From Spirochaetia bacterium (lineage in GTDB: Bacteria; Spirochaetota; Spirochaetia; Sphaerochaetales; Sphaerochaetaceae): a stretch of DNA of 5,074 bases. The DNA lies in assembly GCA_900769955.1 (NCBI GenBank), contig CAAGIP010000132.1, forward strand, positions 1 through 5,074, read 5' to 3'. Positions 1 to 5,074 of this stretch are shown here, one piece after another. Below the pieces are notes generated by a model. That model saw nothing but the letters and a program-made list of their open reading frames with translations, ran no database searches and had not been told where the DNA came from. How positions within the stretch are numbered: the stretch's first letter is position 1; the number at the start of each line of letters is the position of its first letter. The translations under genes were made by a program, and so were the position numbers.

Positions 1-1
1 A

Positions 2-811
2 GTATATCCTAAGATTCTTGAAGCTGCTGCGGATGATCCGCTTATCAGGATTGATGCCGCCCCCCATGCGATTTACACCTGCAAGGGAAGCACTTACCAG
101 GCATCGGCCGAATTTGCAAGGAGCCATGGCGGGTATGTCAACACACACCTTTCGGAAACCGCAAAGGAAGTTGAGGACTGCATTGCAGAGCATGGTATGA
201 GGCCTGTCGAGTATCTTGAAAGTCTCGGTGTCTTCTCTTCTCCATGCTATCTGGCACATGGTGTTCACTTTGATGACAATGAACTTGAAATACTCAAAAA
301 GCGCTCAGTGAGCGTGGTTCATAACCCATCTTCAAACTGCAAGCTCGCATCGGGTGTGTGCGACATTGCCCACTACAGAAAGATGGGCGTCAATGTATGT
401 CTCGGCACCGACGGTGCATCCTCAAACAACAATCTCTCAATGGTAAAGGAAATGCGCCTTGCCGCGATGCTTGCAACCATTTCAACGATGAAGCCTGCCT
501 CAACCACACCCTATGAGATTCTGGAAATGGCAACAATTAACGGTGCAAAGGCGCTCGGACTTGCTGACATAATAGGAACAATTGAGAAGGGAAAGGAAGC
601 AGACCTTGTGCTCATTGACTCCAGGTGCGCCTCAATGACACCGCTTAATAACATCTTCTCAGCAATCGTATTCTCGATGCCGGAGGATGCACTAGATACG
701 GTTTACTGCAGGGGAAAACTGCTGATGGAGCACAGAGAGCTTAAGACTCTTGATGAGAAAAAAATTATTAGAAACGCAAACCATCAGTGGGAAGAACTGC
801 TGAAGAGATAA
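2..811 (+). CDS. mtaD: 5-methylthioadenosine/S-adenosylhomocysteine deaminase (amidohydrolase), 5'-truncated by window edge
   Basis: The reading frame is open from base 2 to a TAA at 809-811, giving the last 269 residues of a protein whose family is usually about 430 long, so roughly the first 160 residues lie outside the window. Enzymes of this family hydrolytically deaminate methylthioadenosine and S-adenosylhomocysteine (some also adenosine) in the cytoplasm, using one divalent metal. Visible motifs, numbered from the first complete codon: PHAIYTC (H22, substrate-side His), THLSET (H49 metal ligand, E52 catalytic Glu), AHGVHF (H86), HNPSSNCKLASG (107-118), and LGTDGASSNN (D137 metal ligand). 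A C-terminal beta-sandwich segment with GTIEKGKEADLVLID follows. The N-terminal HxH metal pair and the arginines that contact the SAH carboxylate are missing, so substrate preference cannot be judged. The ATG at 197 is internal, not the start, because conserved motifs precede it. A related deaminase such as a guanine or chlorohydrolase-like enzyme is the main alternative. Confidence 0.88.
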   Translation, partial: VYPKILEAAADDPLIRIDAAPHAIYTCKGSTYQASAEFARSHGGYVNTHLSETAKEVEDCIAEHGMRPVEYLESLGVFSSPCYLAHGVHFDDNELEILKKRSVSVVHNPSSNCKLASGVCDIAHYRKMGVNVCLGTDGASSNNNLSMVKEMRLAAMLATISTMKPASTTPYEILEMATINGAKALGLADIIGTIEKGKEADLVLIDSRCASMTPLNNIFSAIVFSMPEDALDTVYCRGKLLMEHRELKTLDEKKIIRNANHQWEELLKR

Positions 812-815
812 TTGA

Positions 816-834
816 AGGAGGCATTATGCCTCCT
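816..834. repeat. Inverted repeat between convergent genes, possible weak hairpin
   Basis: AGGAGGCA (816-823) and TGCCTCCT (827-834) are exact reverse complements around the 3-base centre TTA. The repeat lies just after the deaminase stop and includes the stop codon and last codons of the XRE gene, so it would form in both convergent transcripts. No T-run follows it on either strand, so it is a poor intrinsic terminator by the usual rule. It could still stall polymerase or protect 3' ends. It could also be a chance product of the Glu-Glu-Ala codons at the end of the XRE gene. Confidence 0.5.
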
Positions 835-1027
835 CATCATCCCAGAATATATCATCAAGTGTCTTTCCAAGCGCTTTACATATTTTTATGCACAGGTTGA
901 TGGTCGGGTTGTAGTCCCCCTTCTCGATTGCGTTGATCGTCTGTCTGGAGACTTCAACCTTCTCTGCAAGCTCAGCCTGTGAAAGATCCATAAGGGCCCT
1001 TGCAGCCTTAAGTTTCAGATTCTTCAA
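824..1027 (-). CDS. Small XRE/Cro-type helix-turn-helix transcriptional regulator
   Basis: The 67-residue protein is essentially a single Cro/C1-type DNA-binding domain. Residues 5-14 form the first helix, and the helix-turn-helix is SQAELAEKVEVSRQTINAIE (16-35). GDYNPTINLCIKICKALG (37-54) and the tail DDIFWDDEEA follow; this pattern is typical of stand-alone XRE regulators of 65-75 residues. The start is a TTG (1027-1025) that overlaps the TGA of the upstream membrane-protein gene as TTGA. It is supported by a good ribosome binding site and by alignment to the usual N-terminus of this family; the only later Met (residue 13) would cut off helix 1. There is no sensor or ligand-binding domain, so control is probably by dimerisation, or through its membrane partner (inferred). 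It probably represses its own operon by binding symmetric sites in 1556-1632. Target genes are unknown. Confidence 0.93.
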   Translation of the reverse strand: MKNLKLKAARALMDLSQAELAEKVEVSRQTINAIEKGDYNPTINLCIKICKALGKTLDDIFWDDEEA

Positions 1028-1542
1028 TTTTCCTCACCTGTCCTTTTATCAAGCATGTTTTTTAAAAGAGATGCCGTAAGCACAACAAGCAGCATTACTG
1101 CACAGAGCAGGTTCACATTGCAGAATTTCTCAACTGCCGTTTCACCATGAATCATCTTCTCAATTGCAGGAATGATGTTGAGGATCATGATGGCACCAAG
1201 CATTATGGAAACCTTCCTGATATTCTGATTATATCCGATGTATGCTCCCTTGATAATGCAGTACACTGCAAAAGTAACAGCGGAAATAACAATTCCAAGG
1301 AAGATGAAGAATGGCATCGGAAGCTCGATTTCACTCATGGTGACGAATTCCAGGACCATGAAGTAGCAGAGCATGGTATAGAAACCTATCTGATACCCCT
1401 TACTCTTTGCGGCCTGCTGTCTCTCATCATATTTGTCATCACACTTAAACCAGGTTCCCGTTACAGCCCTTTTGATAACCAGCATGACTATGACAGTAAG
1501 TAAGATACCGACAGCCAGACCTAATACATAATATATACTCAT
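1024..1542 (-). CDS. Five-segment membrane protein of unknown function, partner of XRE regulator
   Basis: A 172-residue integral membrane protein that I cannot assign to a named family with confidence. Hydrophobic stretches suited to membrane helices lie at about residues 3-24, 51-69, 75-98, 110-127 and 141-161. Between the first two is a charged loop, WFKCDDKYDERQQAAKSKGY (31-50), containing DERQ (39-42). A DER/DERQ loop next to a membrane helix is a recurring feature of small Bacillota membrane proteins encoded beside XRE regulators (general knowledge, not searched here). There is no signal peptidase site, nucleotide-binding motif or obvious catalytic residue set. The start is an ATG with AGGGAG 6 bases upstream (1549-1554), and a promoter lies 32-60 bases ahead of it. 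The 3' end overlaps the XRE gene by 4 bases, which implies co-transcription and coupled translation. Possible jobs are sensing membrane state or holding the regulator at the membrane; both are inference. Confidence 0.85.
   Translation of the reverse strand: MSIYYVLGLAVGILLTVIVMLVIKRAVTGTWFKCDDKYDERQQAAKSKGYQIGFYTMLCYFMVLEFVTMSEIELPMPFFIFLGIVISAVTFAVYCIIKGAYIGYNQNIRKVSIMLGAIMILNIIPAIEKMIHGETAVEKFCNVNLLCAVMLLVVLTASLLKNMLDKRTGEEN
1028..1039 (-). promoter_or_regulatory. Ribosome binding site of the XRE gene, fixes its TTG start
   Basis: Read on the minus strand, AGGTGAGG is followed by four A residues and then TTG. It pairs well with the 16S rRNA tail and sits 4-6 bases from the TTG. It lies inside the 3' end of the membrane-protein gene, so translation of the two genes is likely coupled. 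Confidence 0.7.
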
Positions 1543-1555
1543 ATAAAACTCCCTG

Positions 1556-1586
1556 TTTGATTTGATATGACTATATATAAATCAAA
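1556..1586. promoter_or_regulatory. Inverted repeat over the -10 region, candidate operator
   Basis: TTTGATTT (1556-1563) and AAATCAAA (1579-1586) are exact reverse complements separated by 15 bases, so their centres are about two helical turns apart (23 bases). On the + strand the left arm runs into a second overlapping TTTGAT copy at 1561-1566. The repeat spans from the edge of the -10 box to just upstream of the ribosome binding site of the membrane-protein gene, where a bound dimeric repressor would block transcription. The XRE protein from the same operon is the natural candidate binder, but this is inferred. The sequence is A/T-rich, so chance symmetry is possible. Confidence 0.45.
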
Positions 1587-1602
1587 ACATTCTTTATGTC
1601 AA
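1574..1602 (-). promoter_or_regulatory. Sigma-70/sigma-A type promoter for the membrane protein-XRE operon
   Basis: On the minus strand a perfect TTGACA (-35, positions 1602-1597) is followed by a 17-base spacer and TATATA (-10, positions 1579-1574). The expected start of transcription is near 1567, leaving a leader of about 25 bases before the ATG at 1542. The -35 is an exact consensus match and the spacing is optimal. The -10 matches only 4 of 6 positions, and the surrounding TATATATA run allows neighbouring alignments. Confidence 0.7.
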
Positions 1603-1616
1603 GTATATATTACTTT

Positions 1617-1632
1617 TTATCAGTTCTGATAA
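1617..1632. promoter_or_regulatory. 16-base near-perfect palindrome, candidate regulator binding site
   Basis: TTATCAG-TT-CTGATAA has 7-base arms that are exact reverse complements around a 2-base centre. It sits between the tyrS terminator and the -35 box of the membrane protein-XRE operon, centred about 57 bases upstream of that operon's expected transcription start. No T-run follows on either strand and a 2-base loop is too tight for a good hairpin, so a DNA-binding site for a dimer fits better than a terminator. The binder is unknown; the local XRE protein is one option. Confidence 0.45.
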
Positions 1633-1649
1633 GATTCAGTCCATATCTG

Positions 1650-1687
1650 AGAATATAAAAGAAGCAGGGATATCTGCCCTGCCTCTT
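1650..1687 (-). terminator. Intrinsic (rho-independent) terminator of the aminoacyl-tRNA synthetase operon
   Basis: Read on the minus strand, starting 8 bases after the tyrS stop codon, AAGAGGCAGGG (1687-1677) pairs with CCCTGCTTCTT (1669-1659) around a 7-base loop. This is an 11-base-pair stem with one G-U pair and a GC-rich core of six. A moderately T-rich stretch (TTTATATTC) follows. The T-run is absent in the + direction, so the terminator serves only the minus-strand operon. It separates that operon from the membrane protein-XRE promoter downstream. Confidence 0.82.
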
Positions 1688-1695
1688 ACCTATTG

Positions 1696-2943
1696 TCATT
1701 TCACAAGTACTCTTGCGAATTTCTTCTTACCTGCCTTTATCATGACATCGCCGTCATCGGTAATGTCATTCACGGTAACGGTGTACCTCGGATCAGTGAC
1801 CTTTGCTCCGTTGAGCTCAGCTCCTCCCTGAACGACTATTGTCCTGGCTTCAGAGTTAGACTTACAGAATCCGGCTTTAACGAAAAGTGAGAGAAGCCCG
1901 ATTCCGGCTTCAAGCTCAGCCCTTTCCACTTCAACGGTCGGCATACCTTCCTTGGAGGAACCTGCGCCTGAGAAGAGAGCCTTTGCGGCTGCTTCAGCCT
2001 TAAGTGCTTCCTCCTCCCCATGGATGATCTTCGTCTGCTCGAATGCGAGACGCGCCTTTGCATCGTTGATGTTGCGCTTCGGATCGGCATACTCAGCGAT
2101 CTCGTCCAGGGACATGAAGGTGAATATCTTCATGAATCGGATGACATCCTGGTCGGGAGTGTTTCTCCAGTACTGGTAGTAGTCATAGACGCTTGTCATG
2201 TTCTTATCAAGGAACACTGCGCCCTTCTCGCTCTTACCCATCTTCTTTCCGTCGGCCCTCATGATGAGGTTGAAGGTAAGACCGTAACACTGGGGTCCCT
2301 GCATGTCATGGATGAGGTCGATACCGGCAACTATGTTGCCCCACTGATCGGCTCCACCGATCTGGAGGCGGCAGCCTGTCTTCTGATTGAGCATGTAGTA
2401 GTCGTAGCTCTGAAGGAGCTGATAGTTGAACTCGATGAAGCTCAGTCCCCTTTCAAGGCGCTGCTTAACGCCTTCGAAGGTCAGCATCCTGTTTACAGAG
2501 AAGTGGCATCCGATCTCACGGAGGAACTTAATGTAGTTCAGGTCAACAAGCCAGTCGGCATTGTTCATCTGAACGGCCCTGCCGTATCCGGGTTTCGGGT
2601 TTTCTGAGAAATCAACGATGCGTCCCAGCTGAGCCGCAATTGCCTTTGCATTGGATGCTATCTGCTCCTCGGAGAGGATCTTCCTCATCTCGGTCTTACC
2701 GGAGGGATCTCCGATAAGGCCTGTACCGCCTCCGACAAGCGCGATCGGGTTGTGACCTGCAGCCTGGAGGTGGTGCATTGCGAAGAAGGGCACGACGTGA
2801 CCGATGTGGACTGACGGTCCCGTGGGATCGACACCGACATAGAAGGTCACGGCTTCATGATCCATGAGATCGGAAAGGCCTTCCCAGTCGGTGCAGTCCT
2901 TGATGAACTCACGGTCAATGAGTGTCTGTAATGCTTTATTCAC
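1696..2943 (-). CDS. tyrS: Tyrosyl-tRNA synthetase
   Basis: This cytoplasmic class I synthetase activates tyrosine with ATP and charges tRNA-Tyr. The 415 residues match the usual bacterial length. The Rossmann-fold core carries HIGH (46-49), the glycine-rich GGGTGLIGDPSGKTEMR (71-87), the tyrosine-pocket set Y35, D79, Y174, Q178 and D181, the GGADQWGN block (196-203), and the signature loop KMGKS (234-238). The C-terminal RNA-binding S4-like domain, with SNSEARTIVVQGGAELNG, occupies roughly the last 65 residues. The start is a GTG (2943-2941) only 2 bases after the glyQS stop; no ATG occurs until residue 27, which would remove conserved N-terminal sequence. The ribosome binding site is weak (AAGAGAG), so translation probably depends on ribosomes finishing glyQS. 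It is the last gene of the operon and is followed directly by the terminator. All key residues are present, so it should be active. Confidence 0.97.
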   Translation of the reverse strand: MNKALQTLIDREFIKDCTDWEGLSDLMDHEAVTFYVGVDPTGPSVHIGHVVPFFAMHHLQAAGHNPIALVGGGTGLIGDPSGKTEMRKILSEEQIASNAKAIAAQLGRIVDFSENPKPGYGRAVQMNNADWLVDLNYIKFLREIGCHFSVNRMLTFEGVKQRLERGLSFIEFNYQLLQSYDYYMLNQKTGCRLQIGGADQWGNIVAGIDLIHDMQGPQCYGLTFNLIMRADGKKMGKSEKGAVFLDKNMTSVYDYYQYWRNTPDQDVIRFMKIFTFMSLDEIAEYADPKRNINDAKARLAFEQTKIIHGEEEALKAEAAAKALFSGAGSSKEGMPTVEVERAELEAGIGLLSLFVKAGFCKSNSEARTIVVQGGAELNGAKVTDPRYTVTVNDITDDGDVMIKAGKKKFARVLVK

Positions 2944-2945
2944 TT

Positions 2946-4283
2946 TTATACTCTCTTGTAGTTCTTCATAGCGTTCCTGATGAACGGTACGATCTGATCG
3001 ACTGCAACTCTTTCCTGCTTCATGGAGTCGCGGAAACGAACTGTGACTGTGTGATCCTCAAGTGTCTGGTAATCGACTGTCACGCAGTACGGAGTTCCGA
3101 TCTCATCCATTCTTCTGTACCTTCTTCCGACAGCACCTGACTGATCATAGAAGGTGACGAAATCCTCTCTGAGTGAGTGCTCGAGCTTGGAAGCATACTC
3201 TGCAATACCATCCTTCTTGACGAGAGGAAGAACCGCAACCTTGACGGGAGCGATCCGGGGATGGAAGTGCAGGACTGTCCTGACATCTCCTTCGGGAGTT
3301 GCTTCCTCATCGTAAGCATCGCTGAGTGCCATGAGGACGTTACGGGTAAGGCCTGCACTTGTCTCGACGACGTAGGGAATGTATCTCTCGTTAGTCTCGG
3401 GATCGAGGTATGTGAGATCCTTTCCGCTGAACTTCTCATGCTGTGTGAGGTCATAGTTGGTTCTGGAGTGTACGCCCTCAAGTTCCTGCCAGCCCATCGG
3501 GAAGAGGAACTGGATGTCATATGCATCCTTTGCATAGAAGGCAAGTTCATCGGGTCCGTGCTGATGCCATCTGAGGTGCTCGGGATGGATACCCATCTTC
3601 TTGTAGAACTCCATTCTCTGCTCTCTCCAGTAGGGGAACCACTCATCCTCTGTACCGGGCTTGCAGAAGAACTGCATTTCCATCTGCTCGAACTCACAGG
3701 AACGGAAGATGAAGTTCTTGGTCGTGATCTCGTTTCTGAAGGACTTACCTACCTGTGCAATACCGAAGGGAAGCTTCACACGTGAGCTCTGAAGGACATT
3801 CTTGAAGTCAACATAGATACCCTGAGCGGTTTCCGGACGGAGGTAAACGACAGATGCACTGTCCTTGTTTGCTCCGATGTGTGTCTCGAACATCAGGTTG
3901 AAGTTCCTGGGCTCGGTGAAGCTGTCCTTATTGCCGCATACAGGGCATGGAGCATTGAGGTCAATCTGGTCGGCGCGGAAGCGTGACTTACATACCTTAC
4001 AGTCAACCATCGGGTCGGAGAAGTTGGAAACGTGCCCGCTTGCCTCCCACACCCTGGGGTGCATGAGGATTGAGGCATCGAGACCGACGATGTTGTCGTG
4101 CATCTGTGTCATTTCCTTCCACCAGAAGTCACGGATGTTGTTCTTGAGGTCAACTCCGAGCGGACCGTAGTCGTAGGCACCGTTAAGGCCTCCGTAAATC
4201 TCTGAGGACTGGAAGATGAAGCCCCTCCTCCTGCAGAGTGAAATGATTTTGTCCATCGTTACGACCTGTTTTTCTTCTGACAT
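2946..4283 (-). CDS. glyQS: Glycyl-tRNA synthetase, single-chain homodimeric type
   Basis: This class II synthetase charges tRNA-Gly in the cytoplasm. The 445 residues, slightly under the roughly 460 common for the type, hold catalytic and anticodon-binding parts in one chain, unlike the separate alpha (glyQ) and beta (glyS) subunits of many bacteria. The motif 1 region lies near 74-84 (MHPRVWEASGH). A zinc-knuckle insertion has C95, C98, C113 and C116. RPETAQGIY (149-157), motif 2 with FRNE (182-185) and motif 3 SAGLTRNVLMAL (309-320, R314) follow, then an HGTP-type anticodon-binding domain from about 345 to 440. The ATG start at 4283 has a strong AAGGAGG that overlaps the gltX stop codon. 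The gene lies 14 bases after gltX and 2 bases before tyrS, so all three are probably one transcript. Some annotations call this gene glyS. Confidence 0.97.
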   Translation of the reverse strand: MSEEKQVVTMDKIISLCRRRGFIFQSSEIYGGLNGAYDYGPLGVDLKNNIRDFWWKEMTQMHDNIVGLDASILMHPRVWEASGHVSNFSDPMVDCKVCKSRFRADQIDLNAPCPVCGNKDSFTEPRNFNLMFETHIGANKDSASVVYLRPETAQGIYVDFKNVLQSSRVKLPFGIAQVGKSFRNEITTKNFIFRSCEFEQMEMQFFCKPGTEDEWFPYWREQRMEFYKKMGIHPEHLRWHQHGPDELAFYAKDAYDIQFLFPMGWQELEGVHSRTNYDLTQHEKFSGKDLTYLDPETNERYIPYVVETSAGLTRNVLMALSDAYDEEATPEGDVRTVLHFHPRIAPVKVAVLPLVKKDGIAEYASKLEHSLREDFVTFYDQSGAVGRRYRRMDEIGTPYCVTVDYQTLEDHTVTVRFRDSMKQERVAVDQIVPFIRNAMKNYKRV

Positions 4284-4292
4284 TTTATCTCT

Positions 4293-4299
4293 CCTCCTT
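4293..4299 (-). promoter_or_regulatory. Strong ribosome binding site of glyQS, overlapping the gltX stop
   Basis: AAGGAGG on the minus strand shares two bases with the TAA of gltX and lies 9 bases before the glyQS ATG. The overlap with the stop codon suggests that ribosomes ending gltX can pass on to glyQS. Confidence 0.75.
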
Positions 4300-5074
4300 A
4301 GCAGAAAAACTCAATTGCCCTGTTGATTCTTCTTTCAGTTTCCTCGATGCCGAGCAGGCTGATCGAATCATGAAGGGGAAGCGACACGGTAGATGCCGTT
4401 ATCGCGACTCTGATGGGCTGGAAGATACCGTTGATCTTCACGCCCATCTCCTCTGAAAGTGCCTTGATCTCACTTTCAGTCTCACTGAAGGTCTTACCGG
4501 CCTTCTCATTGGCAAGCACGATTTCAGCACCTCTTCTGAAGGCTTCCTTCGCGCTTTCCTCAGTCATTCCCTTTGCGATGTACTGAGTCCTGTCTGTACA
4601 GGGCTCATCCTTAAAGAGGAATGCAGAAAGCGGAACCGCATCGGAAAGGACCTTCATTCTTTCCCTCACTGCGGGTGCAAGCTTTAAAAGCAGGGCCTTC
4701 TCATCATCACTGACGCTTTCACTGATGTATCCGGCCTTCTGAAGGTAAGGTGTGATGAGACAGACGATCTCCTCATCGCTCTTCATCCTGATGTACTGAC
4801 CGTTGAACCAGTCAAGCTTCTTGTAGTCGAAGGTACCGGAGGAGACATGGATGTTCTCAAGCTTAAAACACTTCTCAAGTTCCTCTTTGGTGAAGAACTC
4901 GGTCTCCCCGTCCAGCGACCAGCCGACAAGAGTTACGTAGTTGAGGATGGCTTCAGGAAGGTATCCCTTGGCACGGAAGTCCCTGACAGCGGTATCTCCA
5001 TGTCTCTTGGAAAGTTTCTGACCGTCCTTACCCTTAACCATCGGAAGGTGGCAGTACACGGGAGGTTCCCAGCC
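4298..5074 (-). CDS. gltX: Glutamyl-tRNA synthetase, N-terminus cut off by window edge
   Basis: The frame is open from the right edge to a TAA at 4300-4298, giving the last 258 residues of a protein normally about 480-500 long. It is a class I synthetase that charges tRNA-Glu, and in many bacteria also tRNA-Gln as a first step. Visible residues start GWEPPVYCHLPMVKG, followed by the signature loop KLSKRHGD (20-27; KLSKR replaces KMSKS, as is usual in this family). Next come FRAKGYLPEAILNYVTLVGW (34-53) at the junction to the helical anticodon-binding domain, and the C-terminal end LPLHDSISLLGIEETERRINRAI. The HIGH motif and the tRNA-binding insertion are outside the window. The GTG at 5059 is internal, since conserved sequence continues upstream of it. 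Glutaminyl-tRNA synthetase is unlikely because the C-terminal domain is the helical bacterial GluRS type. It is the first visible gene of the gltX-glyQS-tyrS operon; the promoter and any leader control lie off the right edge. Confidence 0.95.
   Translation of the reverse strand, partial: GWEPPVYCHLPMVKGKDGQKLSKRHGDTAVRDFRAKGYLPEAILNYVTLVGWSLDGETEFFTKEELEKCFKLENIHVSSGTFDYKKLDWFNGQYIRMKSDEEIVCLITPYLQKAGYISESVSDDEKALLLKLAPAVRERMKVLSDAVPLSAFLFKDEPCTDRTQYIAKGMTEESAKEAFRRGAEIVLANEKAGKTFSETESEIKALSEEMGVKINGIFQPIRVAITASTVSLPLHDSISLLGIEETERRINRAIEFFC

Noticed and set aside
18..200. Open frame of 60 residues on the + strand
   Set aside because: It overlaps the deaminase in another frame. The deaminase frame through the same bases carries the PHAIYTC and THLSET motifs, so this one is a shadow.
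197..811. ATG at 197 as the start of the deaminase
   Set aside because: The same frame is open upstream to the window edge and encodes conserved family motifs there.
826..900. Small + strand frame of 24 codons with an AGGAGG four bases before its ATG
   Set aside because: It is antisense to the XRE gene, its product is low in recognisable features, and the apparent ribosome binding site is one arm of the palindrome at 816-834. Coincidence is more likely than a gene.
1147..1503. Open frame of 118 residues on the + strand
   Set aside because: It is antisense to the membrane-protein gene, with no domain pattern of its own. The minus-strand frame has a ribosome binding site, a promoter and clear membrane helices.
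1601..1615. AAGTA-TATAT-TACTT symmetric element next to the -35 box
   Set aside because: Its five-base arms are entirely within an A/T-rich tract, so chance symmetry is likely. Too weak to list as an operator.
1543..1695. Possible T-box or other tRNA-sensing leader in the only sizeable intergenic gap
   Set aside because: No synthetase gene is read out of this gap. The synthetase operon enters it from its 3' end, so any such leader would lie beyond position 5074.
2230..2250. KMGKS instead of KMSKS in TyrRS as a possible defect
   Set aside because: Bacterial tyrosyl-tRNA synthetases normally vary this loop (for example KFGKT), so the change is within family limits.
2020..2607. Long + strand open frame of 195 residues opposite tyrS
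   Set aside because: It is a mirror frame created by the codon use of tyrS; the opposite strand encodes an intact, motif-complete TyrRS.
3080..3785. Two long overlapping frames (3080-3697 minus, 3177-3785 plus) inside glyQS
   Set aside because: Both are shadows of glyQS. They show Ser/Arg-rich or Leu/Val/Glu-rich low-information composition and no recognisable motif.

Overview
This is an ordinary chromosomal window of bacterial housekeeping genes with one small accessory-looking module in the middle. The coding style points to a bacterium, most plausibly a Bacillota/Clostridia relative: short gaps between genes, Shine-Dalgarno sequences, one intrinsic terminator and a sigma-70/sigma-A type promoter. 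A spirochaete-like lineage cannot be excluded. The glycyl-tRNA synthetase is the single-chain homodimeric type, which excludes lineages that use the alpha2/beta2 enzyme. The lineage call is weak because it rests on gene style rather than on any marker.

Layout, left to right. (1) Positions 2-811 on the + strand hold the C-terminal 269 residues of an amidohydrolase of the 5-methylthioadenosine/S-adenosylhomocysteine deaminase type; its start lies off the left edge. (2) Positions 824-1542 on the - strand hold a two-gene operon: a five-segment membrane protein of unknown function, followed, with a 4-base overlap and a TTG start, by a 67-residue XRE/Cro-type DNA-binding protein. It converges on the deaminase gene across 12 bases. 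(3) The 153-base gap 1543-1695 holds a promoter for this operon with a perfect TTGACA box, an 8-base inverted repeat over its -10 region, a separate 16-base palindrome upstream, and the intrinsic terminator of the next operon. (4) Positions 1696-5074 on the - strand hold three aminoacyl-tRNA synthetase genes in tandem, read from right to left: gltX (partial, N-terminus off the right edge), glyQS (445 residues) and tyrS (415 residues, GTG start). They are separated by only 14 and 2 bases.

How the parts work together. The three synthetases charge tRNA-Glu, tRNA-Gly and tRNA-Tyr and are probably made from one transcript that ends at the hairpin at 1650-1687. The XRE/membrane pair looks like a self-regulated unit in which the XRE protein could bind the symmetric sites near its own promoter; the role of the membrane protein is unknown. 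The deaminase belongs to recycling of S-adenosylmethionine by-products and has no visible link to the other genes. I see no mobile element, CRISPR array, tRNA or rRNA gene, and no strong candidate for a new system. The regulatory layout of the XRE/membrane pair is the part most worth a second look.
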